A stretch of DNA of 64,000 bases from Lachnospiraceae bacterium (GCA_017428105.1 JAFRRM010000038.1:56702-120701); one strand, 5' to 3'. Positions 34,900 through 43,376 are shown, counted from the stretch's first letter. Notes: a model not told the origin generated them from the sequence alone. Numbers and translations are program-made.

Positions 34900-35690
34900 G
34901 CCGCCCGGTCGCGTTAGTCACCGGTGGCACCAGCGGCATCGGGCTGGAGACGGCCCGGGCGCTCCGCAGCGCGGGCTGCCGCGTCTACACCTTCTCCCGC
35001 CGCGCGGCGGAAGAGGGCGACGAGACCCATTTCTCCGTCGACGTGACGGATGAAGCCGCGGTGCGGGCCGCGGTCGAAGCCCTGCAGGAACGCGCCGGCC
35101 GCATCGACATCGCGGTCAACTGCGCCGGCTTCGGCATCTCGGGCGCCGTGGAATTCACGGAACTGACCGAAGCGAAGCGACAGATCGACGTGAACTTTTT
35201 CGGTATGGTGAACGTGAATAAGGCGGTGATCCCGCTCATGCGGGCCCGCGGCGGCGGCCGGATCGTCAACATCAGCTCCGTGGCCGCCCCCGTCGCCATC
35301 CCGTTCCAGACCTATTATTCCGCCAGCAAGGCCGCCATCAACGCGTACACGCTGGCGTTGGCCAACGAGCTGCGCCCCTTCGGGATCACGGTCTGCGCGG
35401 TCCAGCCCGGCGACATCGCCACCGGCTTCACGGACGCCCGCGCCAAATCCGTAGCGGGCGACGACGTCTACGACGGCCGCATCTCCCGCAGCGTCTCCCG
35501 CATGGAAAAGGACGAGCGCGGCGGCATGAAGGCGGAGACCGCCGGCCGCTATGTCTCGAAGATCGCGCTGAAAAAGAGCGTCAAGCCGCTGTACGCCATC
35601 GGCTTTTCCTACAAGGCGGTCTGCGTGCTGATCAAGGTCCTTCCGTGCCGTCTGGCCAACTGGATCGTAGGCAGATTGTACGCGGCCTGA
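34896..35690 (+). CDS. SDR-family reductase, possible 3-keto lipid-base reductase
   Basis: 264 residues. TGGTSGIG cofactor motif, NCAG, Ser in NISSVAAP and YSASKAA. Arg in YTFSRRAA after beta-2 favours NADPH. The C-terminal part (PLYAIGFSYKAVCVLIKVLP, then RLANWIVGRLY) is hydrophobic and may touch the membrane, as in 17beta-HSD-like or ketosphinganine-type reductases. Its ATG overlaps the synthase stop (ATGA), so the two are translationally coupled. I infer that it reduces the 3-keto product of the synthase. An upstream in-frame extension inside the synthase gene is rejected. Confidence 0.85.
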   Translation: MSRPVALVTGGTSGIGLETARALRSAGCRVYTFSRRAAEEGDETHFSVDVTDEAAVRAAVEALQERAGRIDIAVNCAGFGISGAVEFTELTEAKRQIDVNFFGMVNVNKAVIPLMRARGGGRIVNISSVAAPVAIPFQTYYSASKAAINAYTLALANELRPFGITVCAVQPGDIATGFTDARAKSVAGDDVYDGRISRSVSRMEKDERGGMKAETAGRYVSKIALKKSVKPLYAIGFSYKAVCVLIKVLPCRLANWIVGRLYAA

Positions 35691-35782
35691 AACAGTCCGC
35701 GGTTTTCTCCGGGCCGGCGTTCCGCCGGCTTGTTTTCTTAAATTATTTCGCATTTTCTGTTATATCATTTGTGTAATTTGAC

Positions 35783-35827
35783 TTGCCAAAGAAAGACGCT
35801 TGCTATATACTGTAAGTGGCGTCTTTC
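35783..35827 (+). promoter_or_regulatory. Promoter of the oad operon with an inverted repeat around the -10
   Basis: TTGCCA (35783-35788), 17 bp, TATACT (35806-35811). A 9-bp perfect inverted repeat, GAAAGACGC (35791-35799) and GCGTCTTTC (35819-35827), flanks the -10 box: a candidate operator or an early transcript hairpin. Confidence 0.6.
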
Positions 35828-35860
35828 GATGCACATAACGCAAAATGAGGTGAGCGTAAT

Positions 35861-36172
35861 ATGATTCCTTACATCGCAGCAGCCAGTGACATCAGCATTG
35901 GCGAGGCGCTGGGCAACATGGTGGTTGGCCTGGGCGTCGTGTTCCTCGCTCTGCTATTCCTGAGCGGAATAATCTCTCTGTTCAAACTGATCGGCAAGGC
36001 CGACAAAAAGCCCGCCGCTCCGGCGAAACCGGCCGTAAAAGCCGCGCCCGCCGCTCCGGCAGCTCCGAAGGCAGACGTCGTTGACGGCGCTGTGGTAGCA
36101 GCCATCCTGGCTGCGGTCGCTCAGAAGTGCGGTCCGGGCGCCCGGGTCGTATCGATCGAGAAGAGCAAGTAA
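35861..36172 (+). CDS. oadG: Sodium-pumping decarboxylase gamma subunit
   Basis: 103 residues. One membrane helix (ALGNMVVGLGVVFLALLFLS), then an Ala/Pro/Lys-rich flexible linker and a short C-terminal tail VVAAILAAVAQKCGPGARVV, the pattern of OadG/MmdD. It holds the carboxyltransferase and membrane subunits together. AATGAGGTGAGCG lies ahead of the start. First gene of the order gamma, biotin carrier, beta, alpha. Confidence 0.88.
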   Translation: MIPYIAAASDISIGEALGNMVVGLGVVFLALLFLSGIISLFKLIGKADKKPAAPAKPAVKAAPAAPAAPKADVVDGAVVAAILAAVAQKCGPGARVVSIEKSK

Positions 36173-36216
36173 ATCATACAAATCAATATATTTATTCTTT
36201 CCAGGAGGAAATCAAA

Positions 36217-36630
36217 ATGAGCAACTACAAGATCACTGTCAATGGCGTAGCCTACGATGTAACCGTGGAAGGCGGCGGATTCGCCCCTGCTTTCTCTTCT
36301 CCCATGATGAGCCAGCCCGTGTCCTTCGCCCCGGCCGCTGCTCCGGCTCCCGCTGCCGCTCCGGCTCCCGCTGCTGCTCCCGCTGCTCCTAAGGCTGCCG
36401 CTCCCGCTGCCGCCGGCGCCACCAACGTCGAAGCGCAGGTCATCGGCAAGATCTTCAAGATCGTGGCCAAGGTGGGTGACGTCGTATCCGCCGGCGACGA
36501 GATCGTTATCTTAGACTCCATGAAGATGGAGATCCCCGTGGTATCCCCTGCGGACGGCACCGTGGCTTCTATCAATGTAAAGGAAGGCGACGCTGTGGAA
36601 GTCGGCGACGTGATCGCGACCTTAAACTAA
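36217..36630 (+). CDS. Biotin carboxyl carrier subunit of the decarboxylase
   Basis: 137 residues. It starts MSNYKITVNGVAYDVTVEGG, then an Ala/Pro linker (PAAAPAPAAAPAAP type, about residues 38-65) and a biotinyl domain with Lys103 in ILDSMKMEIPV, the biotin site. It carries CO2 from the alpha subunit to the membrane beta subunit. CCAGGAGGAAATC before the ATG fixes the start. Equivalent to MmdC/GcdC-type separate biotin subunits; it makes up for the missing biotinyl domain in the alpha subunit. Confidence 0.93.
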   Translation: MSNYKITVNGVAYDVTVEGGGFAPAFSSPMMSQPVSFAPAAAPAPAAAPAPAAAPAAPKAAAPAAAGATNVEAQVIGKIFKIVAKVGDVVSAGDEIVILDSMKMEIPVVSPADGTVASINVKEGDAVEVGDVIATLN

Positions 36631-36657
36631 GTTCATAAAGTCCAAAGGAGAAGACAA

Positions 36658-38079
36658 ATGTTGCTTGGAATTGGAGAAACATTCTCAAACCTGGCTCAGC
36701 AGACCGCCTTCGCTTCGCTGGACTGGAAGAACTATGTGATGATCCTGATCGCCTGCATCTTCCTGTATCTGGCCATTGCGAAGGGCTTTGAGCCGCTGCT
36801 GCTGACGCCCATCGCGTTCGGCATGCTGCTCGTCAATATTTATCCGCAGATCATTGCGGCTCCCACCACCTCCTACCTGGATCCGAAAGGCAATGAATTT
36901 GCCGTGGTGCAGTTTGAAGGAGAAAGCCTGACGGCCACCCTCAATGCCGCCAAGGACGTCGTATTCTCCGAGGACGGCACCAAGGCGGAAGTCAAGGACG
37001 CCTCGGACGTGACCGTGGCTACCGTCAAGATGGGCGGCTACGTCAAGGAGGCCCTGGAAGCATTCAATGTGACCGACGTCACCATTGAAAACACCTATCG
37101 GCTGCTGGTGACCTACCTCTATAACGAGTCCTACACCACCAAGGAAAACGCCGGCGGCCTGCTGCACTATTTCTACATCCTGGATGAATGGGCCATCCTG
37201 CCCTGCCTGATCTTCATGGGCGTGGGCGCCATGACCGACTTCGCCCCGCTGATCGCCAACCCCATCAGCTTCCTGCTGGGCGCGGCCGCTCAGTTCGGCA
37301 TTTACGTCGCCTACCTGGGCGCCATCCTCCTGGGCTTCAAGGGATCTGAAGCGGCAGCCATCTCCATCATCGGCGGCGCCGACGGCCCGACCTCCATCTT
37401 CCTGGCTTCCCGTCTGGGACAGTTCCACCTGATGGGCCCGATCGCCGTGGCGGCGTATTCCTACATGTCCCTGGTGCCTATGATCCAGCCTCCCATCATG
37501 AAGCTGATGACTTCCGAGAAAGACCGGAAGATCAAGATGGGCCAGCTGCGTCCCGTTTCCAAACTGGAGCGCATCCTGTTCCCGATCATCATCACCATCG
37601 TGGTCGCCATGATCCTGCCTTCCACCGCTCCTCTGATCGGTATGCTCATGCTGGGCAACCTGTTCCGTGAGTGCGGCGTGACCCGTCAGCTGCAGGAGAC
37701 CGCTTCCAACGCCCTGATGTACATCGTCGTCATCCTGCTGGCCGTTTCCGTGGGCGCCACCACCAGCGCCGAGGCGTTCCTGCGCGTGGAAACGCTGAAA
37801 ATCGTGGTCCTGGGTCTGGTCGCTTTCGCCTTCGGTACCTTCGGCGGCATGCTGCTCGGCCAGGTCTTGTCCAAGGCCACCAAGGGCAAGATCAATCCTC
37901 TGATCGGCTCCGCCGGCGTGTCCGCCGTTCCCATGGCGGCCCGTGTGTCCCAGAAAGTGGGCGCCCAGGCGGATCCTACCAACTTCCTGCTGATGCACGC
38001 CATGGGTCCGAACGTGGCCGGCGTTATCGGCACCGCCGTCGCGGCCGGCGTCTTCATGGCCATCTACGGCGTATTCTAA
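36658..38079 (+). CDS. oadB: Sodium-pumping decarboxylase beta subunit with an extra domain
   Basis: 473 residues, integral membrane protein that decarboxylates carboxybiotin and exports sodium. Family blocks: FLYLAIAKGFEPLLLTPIAFG, DFAPLIANPISFLLGAAAQFG (each seen in full in the sequence), GGADGPTSIFLASRLG with the functional Asp, and GPNVAGVIGTAVAAG at the end. Between the first helices and the LLHYFY segment there is an insert of about 80 residues (roughly 78-158: LDPKGNEFAVVQFEGES through YLYNESYTTKENAGG) that is soluble, acidic and beta-like. Typical OadB is about 430 residues without it. The insert should face the side opposite the biotin subunit. AAAGGAGAAG precedes the start. Confidence 0.9.
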   Translation: MLLGIGETFSNLAQQTAFASLDWKNYVMILIACIFLYLAIAKGFEPLLLTPIAFGMLLVNIYPQIIAAPTTSYLDPKGNEFAVVQFEGESLTATLNAAKDVVFSEDGTKAEVKDASDVTVATVKMGGYVKEALEAFNVTDVTIENTYRLLVTYLYNESYTTKENAGGLLHYFYILDEWAILPCLIFMGVGAMTDFAPLIANPISFLLGAAAQFGIYVAYLGAILLGFKGSEAAAISIIGGADGPTSIFLASRLGQFHLMGPIAVAAYSYMSLVPMIQPPIMKLMTSEKDRKIKMGQLRPVSKLERILFPIIITIVVAMILPSTAPLIGMLMLGNLFRECGVTRQLQETASNALMYIVVILLAVSVGATTSAEAFLRVETLKIVVLGLVAFAFGTFGGMLLGQVLSKATKGKINPLIGSAGVSAVPMAARVSQKVGAQADPTNFLLMHAMGPNVAGVIGTAVAAGVFMAIYGVF

Positions 38080-38095
38080 ACCACTCATCTCACCG

Positions 38096-38125
38096 GGGCG
38101 GTGCTTTTTGCGCCGCCCTTTTTTT
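38096..38125 (+). terminator. Terminator-like hairpin between oadB and oadA
   Basis: GGGCGGTGC / GCGCCGCCC (one G-U pair), loop TTTTT, then seven T. It would lower expression of oadA relative to the upstream genes, unless a promoter not recognised here lies in the spacer. Confidence 0.85.
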
Positions 38126-38143
38126 GCAAAACAAGGCCGTTTG

Positions 38144-38260
38144 GGGACGGTTCCTCTTTGGCCCTGTTTTCTCCTCTTCCGCTAAAACATGACAAAGGGA
38201 CAAGCCCTTTGTCAGAAATCGGCTGCAAAGAACCAGACACGGGAACCGTTCCAATGTCTG
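38144..38260 (+). repeat. Cluster of palindromes in the oadB-oadA spacer
   Basis: TGACAAAGGG / CCCTTTGTCA (38190-38214), CAGACA / TGTCTG around GGAACCGTTCC (38235-38260), and ACGGTTCC near 38147 facing GGAACCGT at 38242. There is no T tract after them. The unit resembles the ACAGAGGACGGTCCTCTGT terminator stem at 21618, so these may be members of a REP-like palindromic repeat family. Confidence 0.5.
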
Positions 38261-38287
38261 AAACCATTAAAAAAGAGGATAGTCACC

Positions 38288-39910
38288 ATGCCTGAAATCA
38301 ATCCCCGTCCCGTCAAGATCACGGAGACCGTCCTTCGCGACGGCCACCAGTCTCTGATCGCCACCCGCATGACCACCGAACAGATGCTCCCCATCGTCGA
38401 AAAAATGGACGAAGTGGGTTACTACTCCGTGGAATGCTGGGGCGGCGCCACCTTCGATGCCTCTCTCCGCTTCCTGAACGAAGACCCCTGGGACCGCCTG
38501 CGCAAGCTCCGCGCCGGCTTCAAAAAAACCAAACTGCAGATGCTGTTCCGCGCCCAGAACATCCTGGGCTACCGCCACTACGCGGATGACGTGGTGGATT
38601 ACTTCGTGAAAAAATCCCTGGACAACGGCATCGACATCATCCGCATCTTTGACGCGCTGAACGATCTGCGCAATCTGGAGACCGCCGTGAACGCCACCAA
38701 GAAATACGGCGGCCACGTCCAGACTGCCATTTCCTATACCCTCGGCGAACCCTATACCGTGGAATATTTCACGAACCTCGCCAAGTCCATGGAAGACATG
38801 GGCGCCGACTCCATCTGTGTGAAGGACATGGCCGGCCTGCTGATCCCCTATGAAGCGGAGAAACTGGTCAAAGCCCTGAAGCAGACCGTTAAAGTCCCGA
38901 TCCAGCTCCACACCCACTACACCAGCGGTGTGGCCGCCATGAGCTACATGCGCGGCATCGAAGCCGGCGCAGACATCATCGACACCGCCATGAGCCCCTT
39001 CGCCCTGGGCACCAGCCAGCCCTCCACCGAAGTCATGGCGCGCACCTTCCGCGGCACCCCGTACGATACCGGCCTGAACGAAGAACTTCTGCTGGAAGTG
39101 GCGGATTATTTCCGCCCCATCCGCGAGGAAGCGCTGGCCAGCGGCCTGCTGAATCCCAAGGTGCTGGGCGTGGACATCAACACCCTGAAATACCAGGTGC
39201 CCGGCGGCATGCTGAGCAACCTGGTCAGCCAGCTGAAGGACCAGCACGCGGAAGACAAGTTCTACGACGTGCTGAAGGAGATCCCCCTGGTCCGCAACGA
39301 TCTGGGCATGCCGCCCCTCGTGACCCCGTCCAGCCAGATCGTGGGCACGCAGGCCGTCATGAACGTCCTGTTCGGCGGCCGCTACAAGGTGGCCACCAAG
39401 GAGACCAAAGCCCTGCTGCACGGCGAATACGGCCGGACTGTCCGTCCCTTCAACAAAGAAGTGCAGAAGATGGTCATCGGCGACGCGGAACCCATCACCT
39501 GTCGTCCCGCGGACCTGATCGAAAACGAACTGCCCAAGCTCCGCGAGGAGATCAAGGACTACAGCATCCAGGACGAAGACGTGCTGACCTACGCCCTCTT
39601 CCCTCAGGTCGCCCTTGACTTTTTCAAGGAACGCCAGGCCGGCTTCCCGAAGAAGAAAGCGGCCGAGGAAGCCGCCAAGGCCGCCAAGGAAGCCGCAAAG
39701 AACGCCCCGAAGGCCGCTCCGCAGTCCGAAGCTCCCGCTCAGATCAAATACGTTCCGCTGCCCGCCCCCTTCCTGCATTCCTACCCCGGCGTCGTCGGCG
39801 AGGACGCCCTGCCCTACATCGATCCCGCCCCCAAAGCCGGCGACAGGATCGAAGGCAGCGCCACGTTTGACGGCAAAGCGGTCGATTTCAAAGTCGACTG
39901 CTTAGGATGA
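38288..39910 (+). CDS. oadA: Oxaloacetate decarboxylase alpha (carboxyltransferase) subunit
   Basis: 540 residues. The carboxyltransferase TIM barrel starts VKITETVLRDGHQSLIATRM, the signature shared by OadA and pyruvate carboxylase; ECWGGATFDASLRFL, the metal-binding HTHYTSG and GTSQPSTEVMARTFRGT follow. A Lys/Ala linker (about 455-485) leads to a short C-terminal stretch that lacks the biotin MKM motif, consistent with the separate carrier gene. The substrate is most likely oxaloacetate; pyruvate carboxyltransfer in another complex is possible. ATG 38288 has only a weak AAGAGGAT ahead. The enzyme converts decarboxylation energy into a sodium gradient, which could drive the TRAP transporters of this window. 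Confidence 0.93.
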   Translation: MPEINPRPVKITETVLRDGHQSLIATRMTTEQMLPIVEKMDEVGYYSVECWGGATFDASLRFLNEDPWDRLRKLRAGFKKTKLQMLFRAQNILGYRHYADDVVDYFVKKSLDNGIDIIRIFDALNDLRNLETAVNATKKYGGHVQTAISYTLGEPYTVEYFTNLAKSMEDMGADSICVKDMAGLLIPYEAEKLVKALKQTVKVPIQLHTHYTSGVAAMSYMRGIEAGADIIDTAMSPFALGTSQPSTEVMARTFRGTPYDTGLNEELLLEVADYFRPIREEALASGLLNPKVLGVDINTLKYQVPGGMLSNLVSQLKDQHAEDKFYDVLKEIPLVRNDLGMPPLVTPSSQIVGTQAVMNVLFGGRYKVATKETKALLHGEYGRTVRPFNKEVQKMVIGDAEPITCRPADLIENELPKLREEIKDYSIQDEDVLTYALFPQVALDFFKERQAGFPKKKAAEEAAKAAKEAAKNAPKAAPQSEAPAQIKYVPLPAPFLHSYPGVVGEDALPYIDPAPKAGDRIEGSATFDGKAVDFKVDCLG

Positions 39911-40011
39911 CCTATAGGGGCGGATGCTTTCGCCCGCCCCGGATCTGCAACCACCCGGCGGAGCAGGCACTGCCCGCCCATTCCCCCACTATTTCATCTG
40001 AAGGAGGCCCC

Positions 40012-40989
40012 ATGCAAACCGACGTCCGTCCCGAATCCATGCCCCGCATCAATACCCCGGCCCTGGCCGAATCCTTTATCTCTGAACAGCTCGCCGCCAT
40101 CCGCTCCCAGGTCGGCGACGGCAAAGTCCTCCTGGCCCTTTCCGGCGGCGTGGACTCCTCCGTGGTGGCCGCCCTCCTGATCAAGGCCATCGGGCAGCAG
40201 CTCGTCTGCGTCCACGTCAACCACGGCCTGCTCCGCAAAGGCGAACCCGAACAGGTCGTCCGCGTCTTCGGCGAAGAACTGGGTGCCAACCTGGTCTACG
40301 TCGACGCCGCCGACCGCTTCCTGGACAAACTGGCCGGCGTTTCCGACCCGGAAGAGAAGCGGAAGATCATCGGCGCCGAATTCATCGACGTCTTCGCAGA
40401 AGAAGCCGCCAAACTGGAAGGCATCCGCTTCCTGGCCCAGGGCACCATTTACCCGGACATCCTGGAGTCCGTCGCCGGCATCAAGGCCCACCACAACGTG
40501 GGCGGCCTCCCCGAGCGCCTCGGCTTCGAACTCGTCGAGCCCGTGAAGCTCCTCTACAAGGACGAAGTCCGCGTGGTCGGCACCGCCCTCGGCCTGCCCG
40601 ACTCCATGGTCTACCGCCAGCCCTTCCCCGGCCCCGGCCTGGGCGTACGCTGCACCGGCGCCATCACCCGCGACCGTCTGGAAGCCCTCCGCGCCGCCGA
40701 CGCCATCGTCCGCGAAGAGATCGAAAAACTTCCGGAGATCCCCTGGCAGTATTTCTGCGTCGTCCCGGACTTCAAGACCACCGGCATCCGCGACGGCAAG
40801 CGCACCTTCGACTGGCCCTGCATCGTCCGCGCCATCAACACCGTGGACGTCGTCGAAGTCACCCCCGTCCACCTTCCCTACGACCTGATCGACCGCCTGG
40901 CCGCCCGCATCCCCGCGGAAGTCCCCGGCATCTCGCGCGTCCTGGTCGACTTCACACCGAAGCCTCCGGCCACGGTAGAGTGGGAATAA
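40012..40989 (+). CDS. guaA: GMP synthase ATP-pyrophosphatase subunit without glutaminase domain
   Basis: 325 residues. The N-type PP-loop LALSGGVDSSVVAALL, then HVNHGLLRKGE, KRKIIGAEFIDVF and the C-terminal dimerisation domain YRQPFPGPGLGVRC with DFTPKPPATVEWE at the end: all GuaA. The roughly 190-residue N-terminal glutamine amidotransferase domain of bacterial GuaA is absent. It converts XMP to GMP and would need ammonia or a separate glutaminase subunit as in archaea. AAGGAGGCCC before ATG 40012 fixes the start. It lies 101 bp after oadA, with a GC-rich hairpin (GGGGCGG / CCGCCCC) but no T tract between. Confidence 0.92.
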   Translation: MQTDVRPESMPRINTPALAESFISEQLAAIRSQVGDGKVLLALSGGVDSSVVAALLIKAIGQQLVCVHVNHGLLRKGEPEQVVRVFGEELGANLVYVDAADRFLDKLAGVSDPEEKRKIIGAEFIDVFAEEAAKLEGIRFLAQGTIYPDILESVAGIKAHHNVGGLPERLGFELVEPVKLLYKDEVRVVGTALGLPDSMVYRQPFPGPGLGVRCTGAITRDRLEALRAADAIVREEIEKLPEIPWQYFCVVPDFKTTGIRDGKRTFDWPCIVRAINTVDVVEVTPVHLPYDLIDRLAARIPAEVPGISRVLVDFTPKPPATVEWE

Positions 40990-40995
40990 TCGTCA

Positions 40996-41338
40996 TGTTA
41001 AGTGACAACCTCATTGATCCTGAAAATGACACTTTCGTTGAGCGTCTGAACCAGGAAAAATAAGAGAAAACAAAACAGAACATAGCAAGTCAAAGGCCCT
41101 GTGCTGCAAACCCTGTAGCCGGGGCTTTTTGTATGCGGGAAGCCCTGAAGAAAACCACGTATTTTCAATGGATTTTCGGGTTTTTGAGAGAAGGAAAATG
41201 GCGGAAAAAGCGGTCCGGCACCGGGCCTGCGGCCTTCGGTTTTTAGAAGAAAAACGGAGGGATGACGGGCAGAGGCGCACGATCAGACAAAGTGTCATTT
41301 TTCGACAAAAAGACGATCAAAAGAGGTGTCACTGGACA
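40996..41338 (+). mobile_element. 343-bp MITE-like element, copy 1
   Basis: The left end TGTTAAGTGACAACCTCATT and the reverse complement of the right end TGTCCAGTGACACCTCTTTT form an imperfect terminal inverted repeat that extends to AAAATGACACT. There is no transposase gene inside. A second copy of identical length lies at 45042-45384 in the same orientation. No clear target duplication is visible. Termini resemble those of IS21-like elements, so it may be mobilised in trans. Confidence 0.75.
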
Positions 41339-41373
41339 CAAGTGGTTTGCAGGTGGCATAAAAACCTTTGCAG

Positions 41374-41435
41374 CAGCAGGCGTTTTGTGAGACGCCTGCT
41401 GTTTTTGTTATCAGGATCGCTAACAAAATGATAAC
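41374..41435 (+). terminator. Terminator followed by a GTTATCA palindrome
   Basis: Stem CAGCAGGCGT / ACGCCTGCTG (41374-41401) with five T, then GTTATCA (41407-41413) facing TGATAAC (41429-41435). The same pairing recurs at 48820-48872, and the palindrome alone at 44891-44923. Confidence 0.7.
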
Positions 41436-41579
41436 AGTATGGAAGAAAAAAGGACGAGGAAGGGCGGGGTGGCAACAAATGACAACAAAAAAGGTTTAAA
41501 CAAATAATCTGAAGTCGATTTAGCGGCGAGACTTGATTGCCCATAAATGGTTTGATATTATAAAAATGAGGTGCAATAA

Positions 41580-41789
41580 ATGAAACCGGCATTTGATCCC
41601 GCGGAATTCGCCATGCTTATGAGCAACGGATACTTTGGCGTATCCGACGATAAACTGTAAGAAATCGCAGAAACCATGCATCGCAGCGGTCTCAGCCTGA
41701 CGGATGCCGCCTGGGAATGCGATATCGATCCGGCAAATCTGTCTTCTTCAGACATAGTTGCAATCAGGGAATGCTTTAGCTCTCTGTGA
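41580..41789 (+). pseudogene. Small gene interrupted by an in-frame TAA
   Basis: ATG 41580 follows AATGAGGTGCAATAA. The frame reads MKPAFDPAEFAMLMSNGYFG through DDKL, a TAA at 41658-41660, then EIAETMHRSGLSLTDAAWEC and on to a TGA at 41787. The sequence after the stop continues in frame as plausible protein, with a helix-turn-helix-like stretch (LSLTDAAWECDI). I infer a 69-residue protein broken by one nonsense mutation; stop readthrough is less likely. Function unknown. Confidence 0.55.
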
Positions 41790-41825
41790 GAAAAGACTTC
41801 AATAAAAGAAAGGCGCAAAAGTGAC

Positions 41826-43076
41826 ATGGAACGTTACCTTTTCTGCACGGACGACGGCGCGTCGGATCCCTTCTCGCCGGAAGATCTCTTTATCACGCAC
41901 AGAACTCCGGAGCATCTGACAGAGGCGCAGAGGCAGGCGGATCTTGAAATAAGACGGCTACAGAACCGGTATAAGATGCCCGGTATTCTGTCGTTCCTGC
42001 AATGGCTCGGGTTTGTTGTCGGAATGGTGATCGCGGCCGGCATTATTCGGGCGAATGTTCCGCTGGCCCAGAAGTATCAGAACGCGCCGGCTCTTTTCTG
42101 GATCTGTGGCGGTTCTCTTATCGTTTCGGGGATCCTTTTCCTGCTCAAGAAATATCTTCAACACAGGAGGGATAACAGCGAAGAGGCTTTAGCTGGCTGC
42201 AAACAGGCTGAGGATGCGGAAAAAGCAATCAGGAAATACATGTCGGTCCCGGATGATGCGACAAAGATAAAGGTTCTGAGATTTGCCTATCGGGAGGGCG
42301 GAGATCATCCGGATTTTCTATGTGCTGCGTTGCCTGTGGAAATGGATCTGTTCCGGAATAATGACGGGATCTGTCTTTTTGACGATACCCATGTATTCAC
42401 GTTTCCCTTTGAGGAACTGGCAGGCATTCGGGTGATCAATCAGCCGATCCCGATCATAGACTTGAATGAACCGGATTGTTCCGGAAGAGATCGTTTGCGG
42501 GTAAACGGTGTGATCATGGAAGACGGTCTGCCGACCGGCCTGAGATTTTACTGTGCGCTGGATATTATTCGTCTTGGCATGACATACAGCCTGCCCTTTC
42601 CCGCTTATGAAATGGAAGCCGTACAGAGCCTTTGCGGACTGACAGCGCCCGAACTGCCGTCAGTGACCGACAGGGGGCAGGAGGGACTTTCTGTAGACCG
42701 GTCACAGGACGGCGATAAGATCCAGCCGCTGTTTTATTGGAAACCGCCGAAAGAAAAAGTTGCGTTCTGGTTTACACGAGCGTCTGATTTTGAGTTCAGA
42801 ACAAAACATCCCGTACTGTATGTTGTATTTGCCATCCTCGGAATTATCGCTCTTGTCCTTCCGATAGTTCTCTTCTTGATGATCATCCGCGGCATACCCG
42901 GCGCGGTGAACAGCGGATGGGGATTGCTCGGTGTTGTGGGCGGTTTCATCGCGGGAGCCGGCCTGTTCAATATTGTCGCGGCGTGGCTGCACCAGTATCT
43001 GGGGCATAAAGTGACGATCATTTGTCTGCTGACCGGGATCGTGATGATGTCCGTCAGTTATTTTCTGGTCCGGTGA
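41826..43076 (+). CDS. Multi-pass membrane protein of unknown function
   Basis: 416 residues. A short acidic N-terminus (MERYLFCTDDGASDPFSPED) leads into two membrane helices (about 52-72 and 89-108), a large cytoplasmic domain (about 110-325, with VFTFPFEELAGIRVINQPIP resembling a PH-like or YcxB-like fold) and three C-terminal helices (ends LTGIVMMSVSYFLVR). No enzyme motif is evident. GAAAGGCGCAAAAG precedes the start. It lies between the two MITE copies with other orphan genes, so it may be acquired. Intermediate GC content. Confidence 0.7.
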   Translation: MERYLFCTDDGASDPFSPEDLFITHRTPEHLTEAQRQADLEIRRLQNRYKMPGILSFLQWLGFVVGMVIAAGIIRANVPLAQKYQNAPALFWICGGSLIVSGILFLLKKYLQHRRDNSEEALAGCKQAEDAEKAIRKYMSVPDDATKIKVLRFAYREGGDHPDFLCAALPVEMDLFRNNDGICLFDDTHVFTFPFEELAGIRVINQPIPIIDLNEPDCSGRDRLRVNGVIMEDGLPTGLRFYCALDIIRLGMTYSLPFPAYEMEAVQSLCGLTAPELPSVTDRGQEGLSVDRSQDGDKIQPLFYWKPPKEKVAFWFTRASDFEFRTKHPVLYVVFAILGIIALVLPIVLFLMIIRGIPGAVNSGWGLLGVVGGFIAGAGLFNIVAAWLHQYLGHKVTIICLLTGIVMMSVSYFLVR

Positions 43077-43376
43077 GTTTTCGATCCGCAACAGGCCTAT
43101 GTTATTGGGGAAAGTATATAGGAGACCAAAGGCACTGGGGGATGGGAGGATTCGTGAATCGAGTATATTTGATTGTGTCCGAGGACGTAGAGGATATTAC
43201 AGAATTATGAAGTATGCTGGCCGTGGATTGATTATACTGAATGGATACAGCAGTTTTATATCCTTCGCTTTGAGTGCTGATAATTCCATTTTATGAGACT
43301 TTGTCATTGTTTGATATAGTGACCTGATGCTAGTTGGAAATTAAAAGTACTATTGGACAGGGAAGGAAAGAACAAC
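43077..43376 (+). other. Intergenic region, no convincing gene
   Basis: A 22-codon open frame at 43142-43210 (MGGFVNRVYLIVSEDVEDIT...) could be a remnant; it has GGGGGATGGG rather than a normal ribosome-binding site. No terminator or repeat is seen. The region is AT-rich compared with the rest. Confidence 0.4.

Noticed and set aside
41129..41431. Open frames inside the MITE-like elements (also 45044-45344)
   Set aside because: They cross the terminal repeats, differ between copies and have no protein-like features.
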